Of a stretch of 64,000 nt of DNA, positions 56,760-64,000 are shown one piece after another. Position 1 is the stretch's first letter. Each line of letters starts with the position of its first letter. Below the pieces are notes generated by a model. That model was given only the letters and a program-made list of their open reading frames with translations. It did no database searches and was not told the DNA's origin. The position numbers were made by a program, and so were the translations under genes. This DNA is from JAVJSD01 sp040219575 (GTDB taxonomy: Bacteria; Planctomycetota; Planctomycetia; Pirellulales; Pirellulaceae), in contig JAVJSD010000027.1 in the NCBI GenBank assembly GCA_040219575.1, positions 1-64,000 of the forward strand, written 5' to 3'.

Positions 56760-58007
56760 CTCAACCAGCAGCGCCGCGGGATTCTCCAGACGTCGAATGA
56801 CCGCGTTGCCGAAGGTGGCGCCGGCGTCGCCGTCGAGCACGCGGTGGTCGAACGAGAAGGAGAGGTACACCATCTCGGCCGGGTAGAGGTGGTCGGACTG
56901 GTCGTAGACGGGCCGTCGCACCACCTTGCCGATGCCGAGGATGCCGACCTCGGGAGGGTTGATCACCGGCGACGAGATCAGTCCCCCGATGCCGCCGATC
57001 GAGGTGACCGAGAACGTGCTGCCGCGCAGGTCTTCCAGCTTTGCTTTCCCCAGCCGGGCGTCGTCGCTGATGCGTTCGATCTCGCGGGCGATCTCGGGCA
57101 CGTCCTTGCGATCGGCGTCGCGAACGACCGGCACGAGCAGGCCGCCGGCCGTGGCGACGGCGACGCCGATGTGGTAGCGGTCGTGCAGCACGATCTGGCC
57201 CGCCTCTTCGTCGAGTGAGGCGTTCACGATCGGCACCTCCTTCAGCGCCCCGACCACCGCCTTCACGAAGAACGGCAGATACGTAAGTTTCACGCCCTGT
57301 CGGGCCAGAGTCTCCTTGAGCGAACTCCGCAGCCGCACGAGTTCGCTGACGTTGCACTCGTCGACGTACCCGTAGTGCGGAATCGTCTGCTTGGAGAGCA
57401 CCATCCGTTCGGCGATGCGGCGGCGCAGGCCGCGAAACGGAATCCTCGCGCCGGCTGTTCCGTAGCGCGCGGCTTCTTCGAGAGGTTCGGCGGCAGTCGC
57501 CGGACGTTGTTCGCCGCGAGCGTACCGTTCGACATCGCCGTGCAGCACGCGCCCGCCCGGTCCCGTGCCTCGAACCTGCGTCAGATCGACTTCCAGGTCG
57601 CGGGCCTTACGGCGCACCGACGGCGCGGCCTTTACCGCGTCGGGCGACGGTGCGACAGGCGGCTCCGTGGCGGCCGCACTCGCGCGCTGCGGCGTCTCGG
57701 TCGGCGCCGCGGGTTGCGATTCCAGCGCCTGGGCGCCCGGCCCCAAGGCGTGCGACTCTGCGCCGTCGCGCTGCGGCGCGGTGTAGGTGAGGATTGCGTT
57801 GCCGACGTGCACCGAGTCGCCCGGCCGCGCGTCGAGCGAATCGATAACTCCGGCGAAGGGCGCGGGAAGCTCCATCGTGGCCTTATCGGTCAGCACCTCG
57901 GCCAAGGTTTCGCCGCGCTTGACCGCATCGCCCGGCTTGACCCGCCACTCGACGAGCTCCGCCTCGTACACGCCTTCACCCAGTTCTGGTAGTCGATATT
58001 CAGTCAT
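56757..58007 (-). CDS. 2-oxoacid dehydrogenase complex E2 (dihydrolipoamide acyltransferase)
   Basis: 416 residues from the ATG at 58007. It has one lipoyl domain with the lipoyl lysine K42 (LTDKATMELPAP). After an Ala/Pro-rich linker comes a peripheral subunit-binding domain (VRRKARDLEVDLTQVRGTGPGGRVLHGDVERY). The catalytic domain follows (IPFRGLRRRIAERMVLSKQTIPHYGYVDECNVSELV), ending with the active site H388-R-V-L-D392-G (SFDHRVLDGDAGATFGNAV). It transfers the acyl group from E1 to CoA; specificity (pyruvate or branched-chain oxoacid) cannot be fixed by eye. It is the last gene of the E1alpha-E1beta-E2 set, from which it is separated by the GxxExxY cassette. Confidence 0.95.
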   Translation of the reverse strand: MTEYRLPELGEGVYEAELVEWRVKPGDAVKRGETLAEVLTDKATMELPAPFAGVIDSLDARPGDSVHVGNAILTYTAPQRDGAESHALGPGAQALESQPAAPTETPQRASAAATEPPVAPSPDAVKAAPSVRRKARDLEVDLTQVRGTGPGGRVLHGDVERYARGEQRPATAAEPLEEAARYGTAGARIPFRGLRRRIAERMVLSKQTIPHYGYVDECNVSELVRLRSSLKETLARQGVKLTYLPFFVKAVVGALKEVPIVNASLDEEAGQIVLHDRYHIGVAVATAGGLLVPVVRDADRKDVPEIAREIERISDDARLGKAKLEDLRGSTFSVTSIGGIGGLISSPVINPPEVGILGIGKVVRRPVYDQSDHLYPAEMVYLSFSFDHRVLDGDAGATFGNAVIRRLENPAALLVE

Positions 58008-58059
58008 GCCGGTCGACAATCGGAAACAACGTGGTCGGTTGAACTTCGAACGGAAAGGA

Positions 58060-58655
58060 TTTGAACATGAGGAAACGGAGAGAACGGAGGAAAGGCAGGA
58101 CTGTGCGTCGCGCGAGAATCGACGATTACTTGTTTGCGCCAGGAAGGTAGAGTCGGGAAACGCCTTCGACAATTCTCATTGCATGGAAGTTGAGCAAGAG
58201 ACCGACGGGTACGTCCATAATCTTCATGTAACTGAGCAATTGGGCCTTGTGGATCGGAATGACGTCCTGGACGGCCTTGATTTCCACGAGAACGCAGTCC
58301 TCAACGAGCATGTCGAAGCGAAGCGGCGTTTCACGCTGATGACCTTTGTACTCAATGATCACGGTCGTCTGACTTGCAACATGAAGTCCTCGGTCTTCGA
58401 GCTCCTTCGTCAGGCACCATTCGTAAATCGACTCGATCAAGCCCGGCCCCTTGTCTCGATGCACTTCGATCGCGCCGCCGATGATTGTCTCGGTCAATCC
58501 CATCGCCTTTTTGTACAGTCGATGCACAACCTCTACCCCCGATGGGTTCCGCGGCAATTCAATACAAATGAACATACCGCTTCGCCTCGAAGACTTCACG
58601 CTTTCCACCTGTCCTTCTTCTCTTCCTCCGTTCTCTCCGTTTCCTCATGTTCAAA
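58060..58655 (-). mobile_element. 596-bp cassette with perfect 33-bp inverted repeats carrying a GxxExxY gene
   Basis: 58060-58092 and 58623-58655 are perfect reverse complements (33/33; plus-strand left arm begins TTTGAACATGAGGAAACGGA). One small ORF fills the space between them in the same direction as the pdh-type operon. On the mRNA the upstream arm is purine-rich and includes GGAGGAA; the downstream arm is pyrimidine-rich. No transposase or target duplication is apparent. It lies exactly between E1beta and E2. Confidence 0.75.
58126..58575 (-). CDS. GxxExxY protein (PD-(D/E)XK-like)
   Basis: 149 residues from the ATG at 58575; a GTG at 58608 is an alternative start. The family signature is GPGLIESIYEWCL (G45..E48..Y51), preceded by LTETIIGGAIEVHRDK. 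Then VIIEYKGHQRETPLRFDMLVEDCVLVEIKAV gives the D...E-x-K arrangement of the PD-(D/E)XK nuclease fold to which the family is assigned; activity has not been shown for most members. The C-terminal QLLSYMKIMDVPVGLLLNFHAMRIVEGVSRLYLP is typical of the family. GxxExxY genes are scattered singly in many genomes. Here the gene sits alone between perfect inverted repeats. Confidence 0.9.
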   Translation of the reverse strand: MFICIELPRNPSGVEVVHRLYKKAMGLTETIIGGAIEVHRDKGPGLIESIYEWCLTKELEDRGLHVASQTTVIIEYKGHQRETPLRFDMLVEDCVLVEIKAVQDVIPIHKAQLLSYMKIMDVPVGLLLNFHAMRIVEGVSRLYLPGANK

Positions 58656-58669
58656 CTTCTTCCTGTCGG

Positions 58670-59728
58670 CTAAGCCGGTTCGGTCGCGAGTTGGCGCATT
58701 GCCTGTTTGATGTGGCCGAGTTGGGGCACGGTGTTCTGTTCGTAGACCTGATTCAGGCCGATGCCGGGCACGTGTTGGCCGAGCAGCACGCGGGGGCGCA
58801 CGGATAAGTCGTAAAAATGTTCGTCGATCACGCGCCGCAGCAGGTGTTCGCCGAAGTTGGTGACCTCGGTGTCTTCGTTGACGATCAGCACGCGGCGCGT
58901 CTTCTCCACGCTGCGGCTGATCGCCGGCCAGTCGTAGGGGAAGATGCTCCGCAGGTCGAGCACGTCGAACTGCAGACCGTCTTTCTCCCGCAGTTCATCG
59001 GCCGCCTTCGCGCATAGCGGCAACGTGCGGCCGTAACTGACGACCGTCGCCGCCTCGCCTTCGCGCACCAGCGACGCTTCGCCCAGCGGCACGAAGTACT
59101 GCTCGAGCTTCGGCCAACGCGGCTCCCAGCGACTGCGGTCGCCGACCGGCGCGTCGATCATCTTCTTCAGCTCGGCCTCGTCCTCGGGTTCGCCGGGCAG
59201 CAGCTTGTCGCCGCGGAGCCGCAACAGGGCCTTGGGCAGCAACATCATGACCGGGTTGGGATCGACGATCGCCGAGAGCATCAGGCCGTAGGCGTCCAGC
59301 GGCGTCGAGGGCATCACGATCTTCCAGCCCGTCAGCCGGCTGGCCCAGCTTTCGAACGAGTGCGAATGGTACAGGCTGCCGCGGATGCCCGAGCCGCTGG
59401 GCGTCATCAGCACGATGGGCATGTCGTAGTTGCCGGCGCTGGCCCACCGCTGGTTGCCCGCCACCTTCAGCAGGTCGATGGTGTTGAAGCCGTAGTCGCA
59501 GAATTGAATCTCGGCCACGGGACGGCCGCCGGCGTAGGCGATGCCCATCGCCATCCCCACGATGCCGCGTTCATCCAAGGGCGAATTCCAGGCCGTCTTC
59601 AGACCCTGCGTGGCGGTGAACACGCCGCCGAGCGGCGGACCGACGTCCTCACCGAAGATATCGGTGACGCCGAGTTCGGTCTCGCCGACGTGCAGCGCCA
59701 TGCGGATTGCTTGAACGAGGGTCGCCAT
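58670..59728 (-). CDS. 2-oxoacid dehydrogenase E1 component, beta subunit
   Basis: 352 residues. The family text is clear: FGEDVGPPLGGVFTATQGL, DERGIVGMAMGIAYAGGRPVAEIQFCDYGFNTIDLLKVAGNQRW, TPSGSGIRGSLYHSHSFESW, then the transketolase C-terminal part (VVSYGRTLPLCAKAADELREKDGLQFDVLDLRSIFPYDWPAI). With E1alpha it decarboxylates a 2-oxoacid using thiamine diphosphate. The 60 bases before its ATG are almost wholly cassette arm, so it has no recognisable ribosome-binding site of its own; it is 15 bp downstream of the GxxExxY cassette on its other side. Confidence 0.94.
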   Translation of the reverse strand: MATLVQAIRMALHVGETELGVTDIFGEDVGPPLGGVFTATQGLKTAWNSPLDERGIVGMAMGIAYAGGRPVAEIQFCDYGFNTIDLLKVAGNQRWASAGNYDMPIVLMTPSGSGIRGSLYHSHSFESWASRLTGWKIVMPSTPLDAYGLMLSAIVDPNPVMMLLPKALLRLRGDKLLPGEPEDEAELKKMIDAPVGDRSRWEPRWPKLEQYFVPLGEASLVREGEAATVVSYGRTLPLCAKAADELREKDGLQFDVLDLRSIFPYDWPAISRSVEKTRRVLIVNEDTEVTNFGEHLLRRVIDEHFYDLSVRPRVLLGQHVPGIGLNQVYEQNTVPQLGHIKQAMRQLATEPA

Positions 59729-59737
59729 GTGTTGCGG

Positions 59738-60360
59738 GAAGGTAAAAGTGAAAAGGTAAAAGGTAAAAGTGAAAGATGCTCACGCCGCTCTATGAGGTAG
59801 GGCTCCTTGAGAGTGTGTGGCTGCGTGTTTTCTTGACGAGTGCGCCCATGATTCTTGTGAGTTGGTCGGCTTCGTCCAGAAGGTCGCGGAGGAGTCGGTT
59901 GGCGACGACGCCTGATGCCGCCAAGAGTCGCAGCCAGTACCGTGTTTCGCGCGATTCTTTGAGCACAATAGAGCACTTGGCGACGAAATCGGCTCGCGAT
60001 TGCGCCCCCTGCGCTTCTTCGTAGTTCGCACCCATCGACGTTCCAGAGCGAAGCAACTGATAGCCGATTCCTCGGGCGACGCCTCCTTTCTCATCCAGCT
60101 TCTGGCAAAGCCGAACGACACGCAGCGCAAACTCGAAGAGCCTCTTCTCCAAGTCTCGTTCCTCGCGTCCGTCTGACTTCTTTCGCCCCATCACTTGCCT
60201 CCTTGTTTGTGGTCAACAAGAGAGAGAACTGGGGTAAGGCGAGTGGGAAGTGAACCAAGACTTCTGTTGCTAGTCTTCGCCCGATCGCAGTGGGCTGTTT
60301 GATATCTCGTTTCCAGGTCTATTCCTCACTTTTACCTTTTCCCTTTTCACTTTTGCCTTT
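59738..60360 (-). mobile_element. 623-bp cassette with 35-bp inverted repeats carrying a four-helix-bundle gene
   Basis: 59738-59772 and 60326-60360 are reverse complements at 32 of 35 positions (arm words GTAAAAGTGAAAAGG). On the mRNA the upstream arm is purine-rich and the downstream arm pyrimidine-rich. The single ORF between them is in operon orientation. The upstream arm overlaps the last codons of E1alpha; the downstream arm ends 10 bp before the E1beta start. No transposase is present. Confidence 0.75.
59790..60191 (-). CDS. four-helix-bundle protein (23S rRNA intervening-sequence protein family)
   Basis: 133 residues from the ATG at 60191 (GGAGG six bases before; a GTG one codon upstream is less well placed). 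The signature LLRSGTSMGANYEEAQGAQSRADFVAKCSIVLKESRETRYWLRLL is diagnostic of the small four-helix-bundle family (TIGR02436-like, S23). Members were first found inside intervening sequences of 23S rRNA genes of Leptospira and Coxiella and are related to the Avd protein of diversity-generating retroelements. They form homopentamers and are thought to bind nucleic acid. No reverse transcriptase or variable repeat is seen near. A basic N-terminus (MGRKKSDGREER) fits nucleic-acid binding. Confidence 0.93.
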   Translation of the reverse strand: MGRKKSDGREERDLEKRLFEFALRVVRLCQKLDEKGGVARGIGYQLLRSGTSMGANYEEAQGAQSRADFVAKCSIVLKESRETRYWLRLLAASGVVANRLLRDLLDEADQLTRIMGALVKKTRSHTLSRSPTS

Positions 60361-61437
60361 GCCTCCGGCCCCCGGAAGGCCGGTGTAATCGTCTGGGTAA
60401 ACGCGATCGACTTTGCTCGCCGCGTAGGTGTGCTTGGGAATGTCCTGGATCGTTGGCATCGGTTCGTCCAACGCCTGATCGAAGGCTGCATCAACCTCGG
60501 CTTCCGCCTCGCTGAGAATCCGCTGTGCTTCGTCGTCAGTCAGCAGTTCATGCTCGATCAGCTTCCGCTGGAAAATCTCGATGCAGTCGGGTTCGCCCTC
60601 GACACGCAACGCGCCGCTGGACGATGAATGGCCGTACAGCCGCGAAACCATCGCCTCGATCATGTAGGGGCGGCGCTCGCGGCGGCAGTAGTCGAAGGCG
60701 CGATCGAGGGCGTGCCAACTGGCGATGGGATCGTTTCCGTCGACCACCTCGCCGGGAATTCCAAACGCTTTGCCGCGGTCGATGATGTGCTTTTCGCCGT
60801 GCTGCGTGGCGGCGGGGGTGGAGATGCCGTAGTGGTTGTTCATCACGATCATCAGCACCGGCAGTTCCTCGCCCGGCCGCGTGCTCCAGACCATGCACGA
60901 GGCGAAATCCCCCTCGGCGGTGCCGGCGTCGCCGCCACAGACGACCGTGACGCCGTCGCCGCCGTGGCGCTTCTGCACATGCGCCGTCCCTGGCGCCATG
61001 GAGTATTGAATCTCGATCACCGACGTGACCGGCACCACGTTGGCGTGCTTGCGGGCGTAGTGGCCGACAAAGTTTCGCCCCATCGAGTTGGCGTCGGCGG
61101 CGGTCATCGCCATCTGCCGCACGCCTTCGATCAGGTCCATCCCCATGGCCACCAGCGTGGCGCTGTTGCGGTAGTGCAGGTGCAGGTAGTCGTACGCCGG
61201 GCCCTGTCCCTTGTGAATGTGCAGTCCCAGCGGCACGTTGAACGCCTCCTCGCCGGGGCCGCCGATCCAGAAGTAGCCCGTGCCCGACTTGCTCATCTTG
61301 ATCATCCGCTCCTCCATAGCCCGGGCGCGGACCATCAGGCGGTGAATCTTGAGGCACTGCCCGGCCGAAAGCGCATGGTCTCCACTGAAGAGTTCGTCGG
61401 CCGCGCGGCCGTTGATCGATCGCGAATTCCGCTGCAT
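60319..61437 (-). CDS. 2-oxoacid dehydrogenase E1 component, alpha subunit
   Basis: 372 residues from the ATG at 61437. Thiamine-diphosphate enzyme signatures are present: MVRARAMEERMIKMSKSGTGYFWIGGPGEEA, GGDAGTAEGDFASCMVWSTRPGEELPVLMIVMNNHYGISTP (the GDG-x~26-NN cofactor motif, with GDA in place of GDG), and RLYGHSSSSGALRVEGEPD. It decarboxylates the 2-oxoacid together with E1beta. The final residues KGKSEKGKGKSEE are encoded by the inverted-repeat arm of the adjacent cassette, so the natural C-terminus seems to have been replaced on insertion. The first gene of the operon; 521 bp separate it from the next gene. Confidence 0.94.
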   Translation of the reverse strand: MQRNSRSINGRAADELFSGDHALSAGQCLKIHRLMVRARAMEERMIKMSKSGTGYFWIGGPGEEAFNVPLGLHIHKGQGPAYDYLHLHYRNSATLVAMGMDLIEGVRQMAMTAADANSMGRNFVGHYARKHANVVPVTSVIEIQYSMAPGTAHVQKRHGGDGVTVVCGGDAGTAEGDFASCMVWSTRPGEELPVLMIVMNNHYGISTPAATQHGEKHIIDRGKAFGIPGEVVDGNDPIASWHALDRAFDYCRRERRPYMIEAMVSRLYGHSSSSGALRVEGEPDCIEIFQRKLIEHELLTDDEAQRILSEAEAEVDAAFDQALDEPMPTIQDIPKHTYAASKVDRVYPDDYTGLPGAGGKGKSEKGKGKSEE

Positions 61438-61958
61438 GAACGACTCCCAGACAGGACGATGTAGGCGCCACAGGTATTCTACGTGCCGCGTGCGATGCGA
61501 GGCCGCCGGCGACGCCGCCGATTCGCAGCAAGGGGGGCGTTTAGTCCTTGCGCGACAGCGTATTACGGAAAACAACGTGTTGCGAAATCGATCGCCGGTT
61601 CGGCGTTGAATTCTAAGGATTGCGGGGCGAGGGGTCTACGCAATCCCGTTGCGGTTCGGCGTTCTCAAAAAGAATACGGGCGGCGCGCGACGTCGAATCT
61701 CACCCCCGGCAGAGGGTTCATTCCAATCCGCACGACGCGAATAATTCCTGCAACGGAACCTAGACGAGACCTCGCGGTGGACTTCCGCGCGCGCCGCCGT
61801 TCGGCGCGGCGCACCGAAGTTCTTCCCTCGCACCGATGCTGAAGACATGACGCCCCGCGCTCGTTTGACGATTTCTTCCTGCCAACACGGAGGGCCCTGC
61901 CAAGCGGCGGACGTTCCGCACCCCAGGAGGCGCGAGCACCCGCCGATGCGAGTGCTGT
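61438..61958. other. 521-bp intergenic region, pdh-type operon promoter side
   Basis: Divergent gap between E1alpha and the small orphan gene at 61959. It should contain the operon promoter. Overlapping short open frames in it lack family features. No repeat of the window's families was found here. Confidence 0.4.
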
Positions 61959-62360
61959 ATGTACGCCTTCATCGGGATGCTGATCTTCGCCCTGGCTCCC
62001 TTCTCACCGGTCGTCGACGACACGGCCGATGTGATCGAGATCAACCGCTACTTCGACCAGGCCGGCGACCAGGTCTTTCAACAGTTGATCTTCTGGGAAT
62101 GGCGTGAGACGGAGGGAGCGTACCGCGTGTTCGCCTGGCGGATGATCAAATCGCCGCGGCAGATCCCCATTTTCGATCACTGGCGCGGCGGCCACACGAT
62201 CGTGTTTCTCGACCAGGGCGTGTTGCGCCGCGTGCACGCCGCCTCGATCCGCGAGACCTGGACGCAGCACGACCCGGAGTTGATCGACCGACAGTTCGTC
62301 TCCCCCGATCGGCGTCGCGGACTGGGCCGCGACGACCGCGCGAGACGCTCCCAGCGCTGA
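61959..62360 (+). CDS. small planctomycete-type protein of unknown function
   Basis: 133 residues. A hydrophobic N-terminus (MYAFIGMLIFALAPFSPVVDD) may be a signal anchor. The centre EINRYFDQAGDQVFQQLIFWEWRETEGAYRVFAWRMIKSPRQIP ... WRGGHTIVFLDQGVLRRVHAASIRETWTQHDPELIDRQFV reads as a real protein of even composition. The tail is Arg-rich. I believe similar short proteins occur in other planctomycetes, but no function can be named. The ribosome-binding site is poor and the true start could differ. Confidence 0.6.
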   Translation: MYAFIGMLIFALAPFSPVVDDTADVIEINRYFDQAGDQVFQQLIFWEWRETEGAYRVFAWRMIKSPRQIPIFDHWRGGHTIVFLDQGVLRRVHAASIRETWTQHDPELIDRQFVSPDRRRGLGRDDRARRSQR

Positions 62361-62400
62361 CGGGCGGAGTGGTGTCGTCGCGGCACATCAAGCCAAGTCC

Positions 62401-62611
62401 GTAGCCGACGCTGCCAGCGTCGCCCACCGATGCTGGCAGCCTCGGCTACCGGCGTGCGACGCGGTGTCGTAATAGGGTGCGGACAGGCGTTGGGGCGCGC
62501 CAGGCGGATCGTTGCGATTGAGGAATGCCGCAGCGCCCTGCGGTTGTTTCGGCCCACCGATGCTGGCAGCATCGGCTACGGGCAGCATCGGCTACGGGCG
62601 GCCTCGGCTAC
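62401..62611. repeat. GTAGCCGA...TCGGCTAC repeat cluster
   Basis: An inverted pair (62401-62422 and 62428-62449, 20 of 22 matching; GTAGCCGACGCTGCCAGCG) is followed at 62553-62579 by another CGATGCTGGCAGCATCGGCT copy. Two 16-base partial units then stand in tandem (GGGCAGCATCGGCTAC, 62580-62595; GGGCGGCCTCGGCTAC, 62596-62611). Each unit can form a TGCTGGCAGCA-type hairpin. The remaining gap 62361-62814 has no gene. Confidence 0.8.
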
Positions 62612-62814
62612 GCGTTCAGGCGTTTCCGCACAACGCGCACATCCGGAGCATGAGGAGCCGCGGGGAGGTTTCCAGGCGTTTTTCCCGTAGAAGGCGATCC
62701 GAAGTGTCCAATCGCGCCCACGCCCGCCCCGGACCTTCGACTTGAAGGGGCATTCCGCGCGGCATAGACTTCCCAGAAGCGATTTTCTTTTCGTTCGCCC
62801 GACGAGGCAGCCTG

Positions 62815-63807
62815 ATGCACCTTAAACGAATCGGCCTGACCGCCGTTCTGTCGATGATCGCCAGTTGGGCCGGCGGCCCAGGGGCCCTGGCGGAAACGCC
62901 CGCCGAGAAGCCGGAAGTCGAGGGGGACGCCTCGTCGTTCGTCCGGCTGCTGCGCGACGAGGCGGGAGAGCCGGTCGCCTTCGAGACCGCCGTGGCGCGG
63001 TACGTGCCGGCCGACGGAAAGAACGAGGGACTCACGGTCGATCTGATCGCGGCCGTGCACGTCGGCGACAAGAAGTATTACGACCGGCTCAATGAGTCGT
63101 TCAAGGCTTACGACGCGTTGCTGTATGAGCTCGTGGCCCGCGAGGAAGACGTGCCCAAGCGCGACAAGGAAGGTCGACTCCGCGAGCGGCCCGGCTTCAG
63201 CGTCATCATGGCCCTGCAACAAGGGGTCAAGAGCGTGCTGGAGCTCGAGCATCAGCTCAGCCACATCAACTACGAGGCCGACAATTTCGTCCACGCCGAC
63301 ATGACGCCGGCGGAATTCAACCGCAGCATGCGCGACCGCAAGGAGAGCTTCTTCTCGATGTTTCTGCGGATGATGAAAGCCCAACTGGAGACGCAGCAAG
63401 GGGGCGAGACGATGAGCGACGCCGAGGTGATCGCCATGCTGCTCTCCAAGGACCGGGCCGTGCAGATGAAGCGCGCCTTCGCCGAACAGATCGAAGACCT
63501 CGACGGCGGCATGGCGGCGCTCGAGGGGCCGGAAGGATCGACGATCATCACCGAGCGCAACAAGAAGGCGTTGGAAGTGTTGGACCGGGAGATCAAAGCC
63601 GGCAAACAGCGCATCGGCATCTTCTACGGGGCCGGACACCTGGCCGATATGGAGAAGCGGCTCGCCGAGGAGTTCGGGCTGAAGAAAGACAAGCAACAGT
63701 GGCTGGAGGCCTGGAATCTTCGCCTGCCGGCCGAGGCGGACAAGGAAATGGCGCGCAAGAAGAGTCCCCTGGAAGCCGCCCTGGAGGCGCTGCTGCCGAA
63801 ACCGTAA
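62815..63807 (+). CDS. secreted TraB/GumN-like protein
   Basis: 330 residues with a signal peptide (MHLKRIGLTAVLSMIASWAGGPGALA). The text GLTVDLIAAVHVGDKKYYDRLNESFKAYDALLYELVA and RIGIFYGAGHLADMEKRLAEEFGL resembles the start and end blocks of the TraB/GumN (EreA/ChaN-like) superfamily, where 'G..H.a....y..l' and 'GaGH..gm...L' recur. A long helical insert lies between (EFNRSMRDRKESFFSMFLRMMKAQLETQQGG). Some TraB-like proteins are proteases of other systems, but the function here is unknown. Confidence 0.55.
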   Translation: MHLKRIGLTAVLSMIASWAGGPGALAETPAEKPEVEGDASSFVRLLRDEAGEPVAFETAVARYVPADGKNEGLTVDLIAAVHVGDKKYYDRLNESFKAYDALLYELVAREEDVPKRDKEGRLRERPGFSVIMALQQGVKSVLELEHQLSHINYEADNFVHADMTPAEFNRSMRDRKESFFSMFLRMMKAQLETQQGGETMSDAEVIAMLLSKDRAVQMKRAFAEQIEDLDGGMAALEGPEGSTIITERNKKALEVLDREIKAGKQRIGIFYGAGHLADMEKRLAEEFGLKKDKQQWLEAWNLRLPAEADKEMARKKSPLEAALEALLPKP

Positions 63808-63883
63808 GGCGGCGGATCGCTCGGGATCGTCGCCGGGGAATCGTCGGCAGGGAATTGTCGACCAGAAAGGACCGCCAACCGCG

Positions 63884-64000
63884 ATGGATCGCCGGGACTC
63901 GCCCAACCATTCTCTTCAGACCGCCGCCGAACTGGGCGACTTGCTGACCCGTGACGTGCGCGGCCTCGCCGACGACGCTTCACGCCGGCGATTCGCCTGG
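63884..64000 (+). CDS. 5' end of a gene running off the right edge
   Basis: The ATG at 63884 opens a frame of 39 codons to the window end: MDRRDSPNHSLQTAAELGDL followed by LTRDVRGLADDASRRRFAW. It is too short for identification. AGAAAGG lies 13 bases upstream. It is co-oriented with the TraB/GumN-like gene, 76 bp after it. Confidence 0.5.
   Translation, partial: MDRRDSPNHSLQTAAELGDLLTRDVRGLADDASRRRFAW

Noticed and set aside
59790..60191. Diversity-generating retroelement (Avd-like protein)
   Set aside because: No reverse transcriptase, template repeat or variable repeat could be found nearby; only the four-helix-bundle protein is shared with such systems.
61483..61842. Open frame in the gap upstream of E1alpha
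   Set aside because: Arg-rich composition, no ribosome-binding site and overlap with other equally poor frames.

Overview
The window looks like chromosomal DNA of a high-GC planctomycete, probably a Pirellulales-type member of the Planctomycetota. The evidence is the gene content: a DUF1501 protein beside a DUF1549/DUF1553 protein, secreted sulfatases, a BlaI regulator with an M56 peptidase fused to WD40 repeats, EF-hand proteins, Trp/Tyr-rich mu-protocadherin-like surface proteins, 'FRLSTLLLL' membrane proteins and a DUF3604 protein. Dispersed hairpin repeats also sit between genes. No rRNA, CRISPR array, prophage or complete insertion sequence is visible. There is one tRNA, Gly-GCC.

Layout. 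0.2-19.5 kb is almost entirely minus strand. In transcription order it holds two arylsulfatases (with a divergent LysR regulator), a secreted HAD hydrolase tightly followed by a HerA/DUF87-type ATPase, then a BlaI repressor with a self-operator promoter, a 2040-residue M56-peptidase/WD40 protein, DUF1549/1553, DUF1501 and an EF-hand protein. 19.8-26 kb has LysR, an outer-membrane channel-like protein and a minus-strand cell-surface set (SnoaL-like, Trp/Tyr-rich surface protein, zinc metallopeptidase, GlsB-type membrane protein). 26.4-34 kb has a decayed phosphate-selective porin, a dicarboxylate symporter fused to a solute-binding domain, an S1-domain RNA-binding protein and a DUF3604 protein followed by a 127-bp triplication. 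34-43 kb has a 1375-residue protein made of six tandem STN-like units, mutS and a TPR-like protein. 43-49 kb has a lipoprotein, two adjacent clpP genes behind tig, tRNA-Gly and an FHA protein. 49.6-56.5 kb has a YyaL-type thioredoxin-domain protein, an overlapping ASCH/CBS gene pair, an AT-richer orphan gene and metG.

56.7-61.4 kb is the most unusual part. A three-gene 2-oxoacid dehydrogenase operon (E1alpha, E1beta, E2, minus strand) is interrupted at both gene junctions by an approximately 600-bp cassette. Each cassette is bounded by its own 33-35-bp inverted repeat and carries one small gene in operon orientation: a four-helix-bundle (23S rRNA intervening-sequence type) protein in one, and a GxxExxY (PD-(D/E)XK-like) protein in the other. 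One arm encodes the last residues of E1alpha. The operon's 3' end meets metG across a nested palindrome that fills the whole intergenic gap. The window ends with a small planctomycete-type orphan, a repeat-rich gap, a TraB/GumN-like secreted protein and the 5' end of another gene.

All gene identities come from reading motifs and family resemblance by eye. No database search was run.
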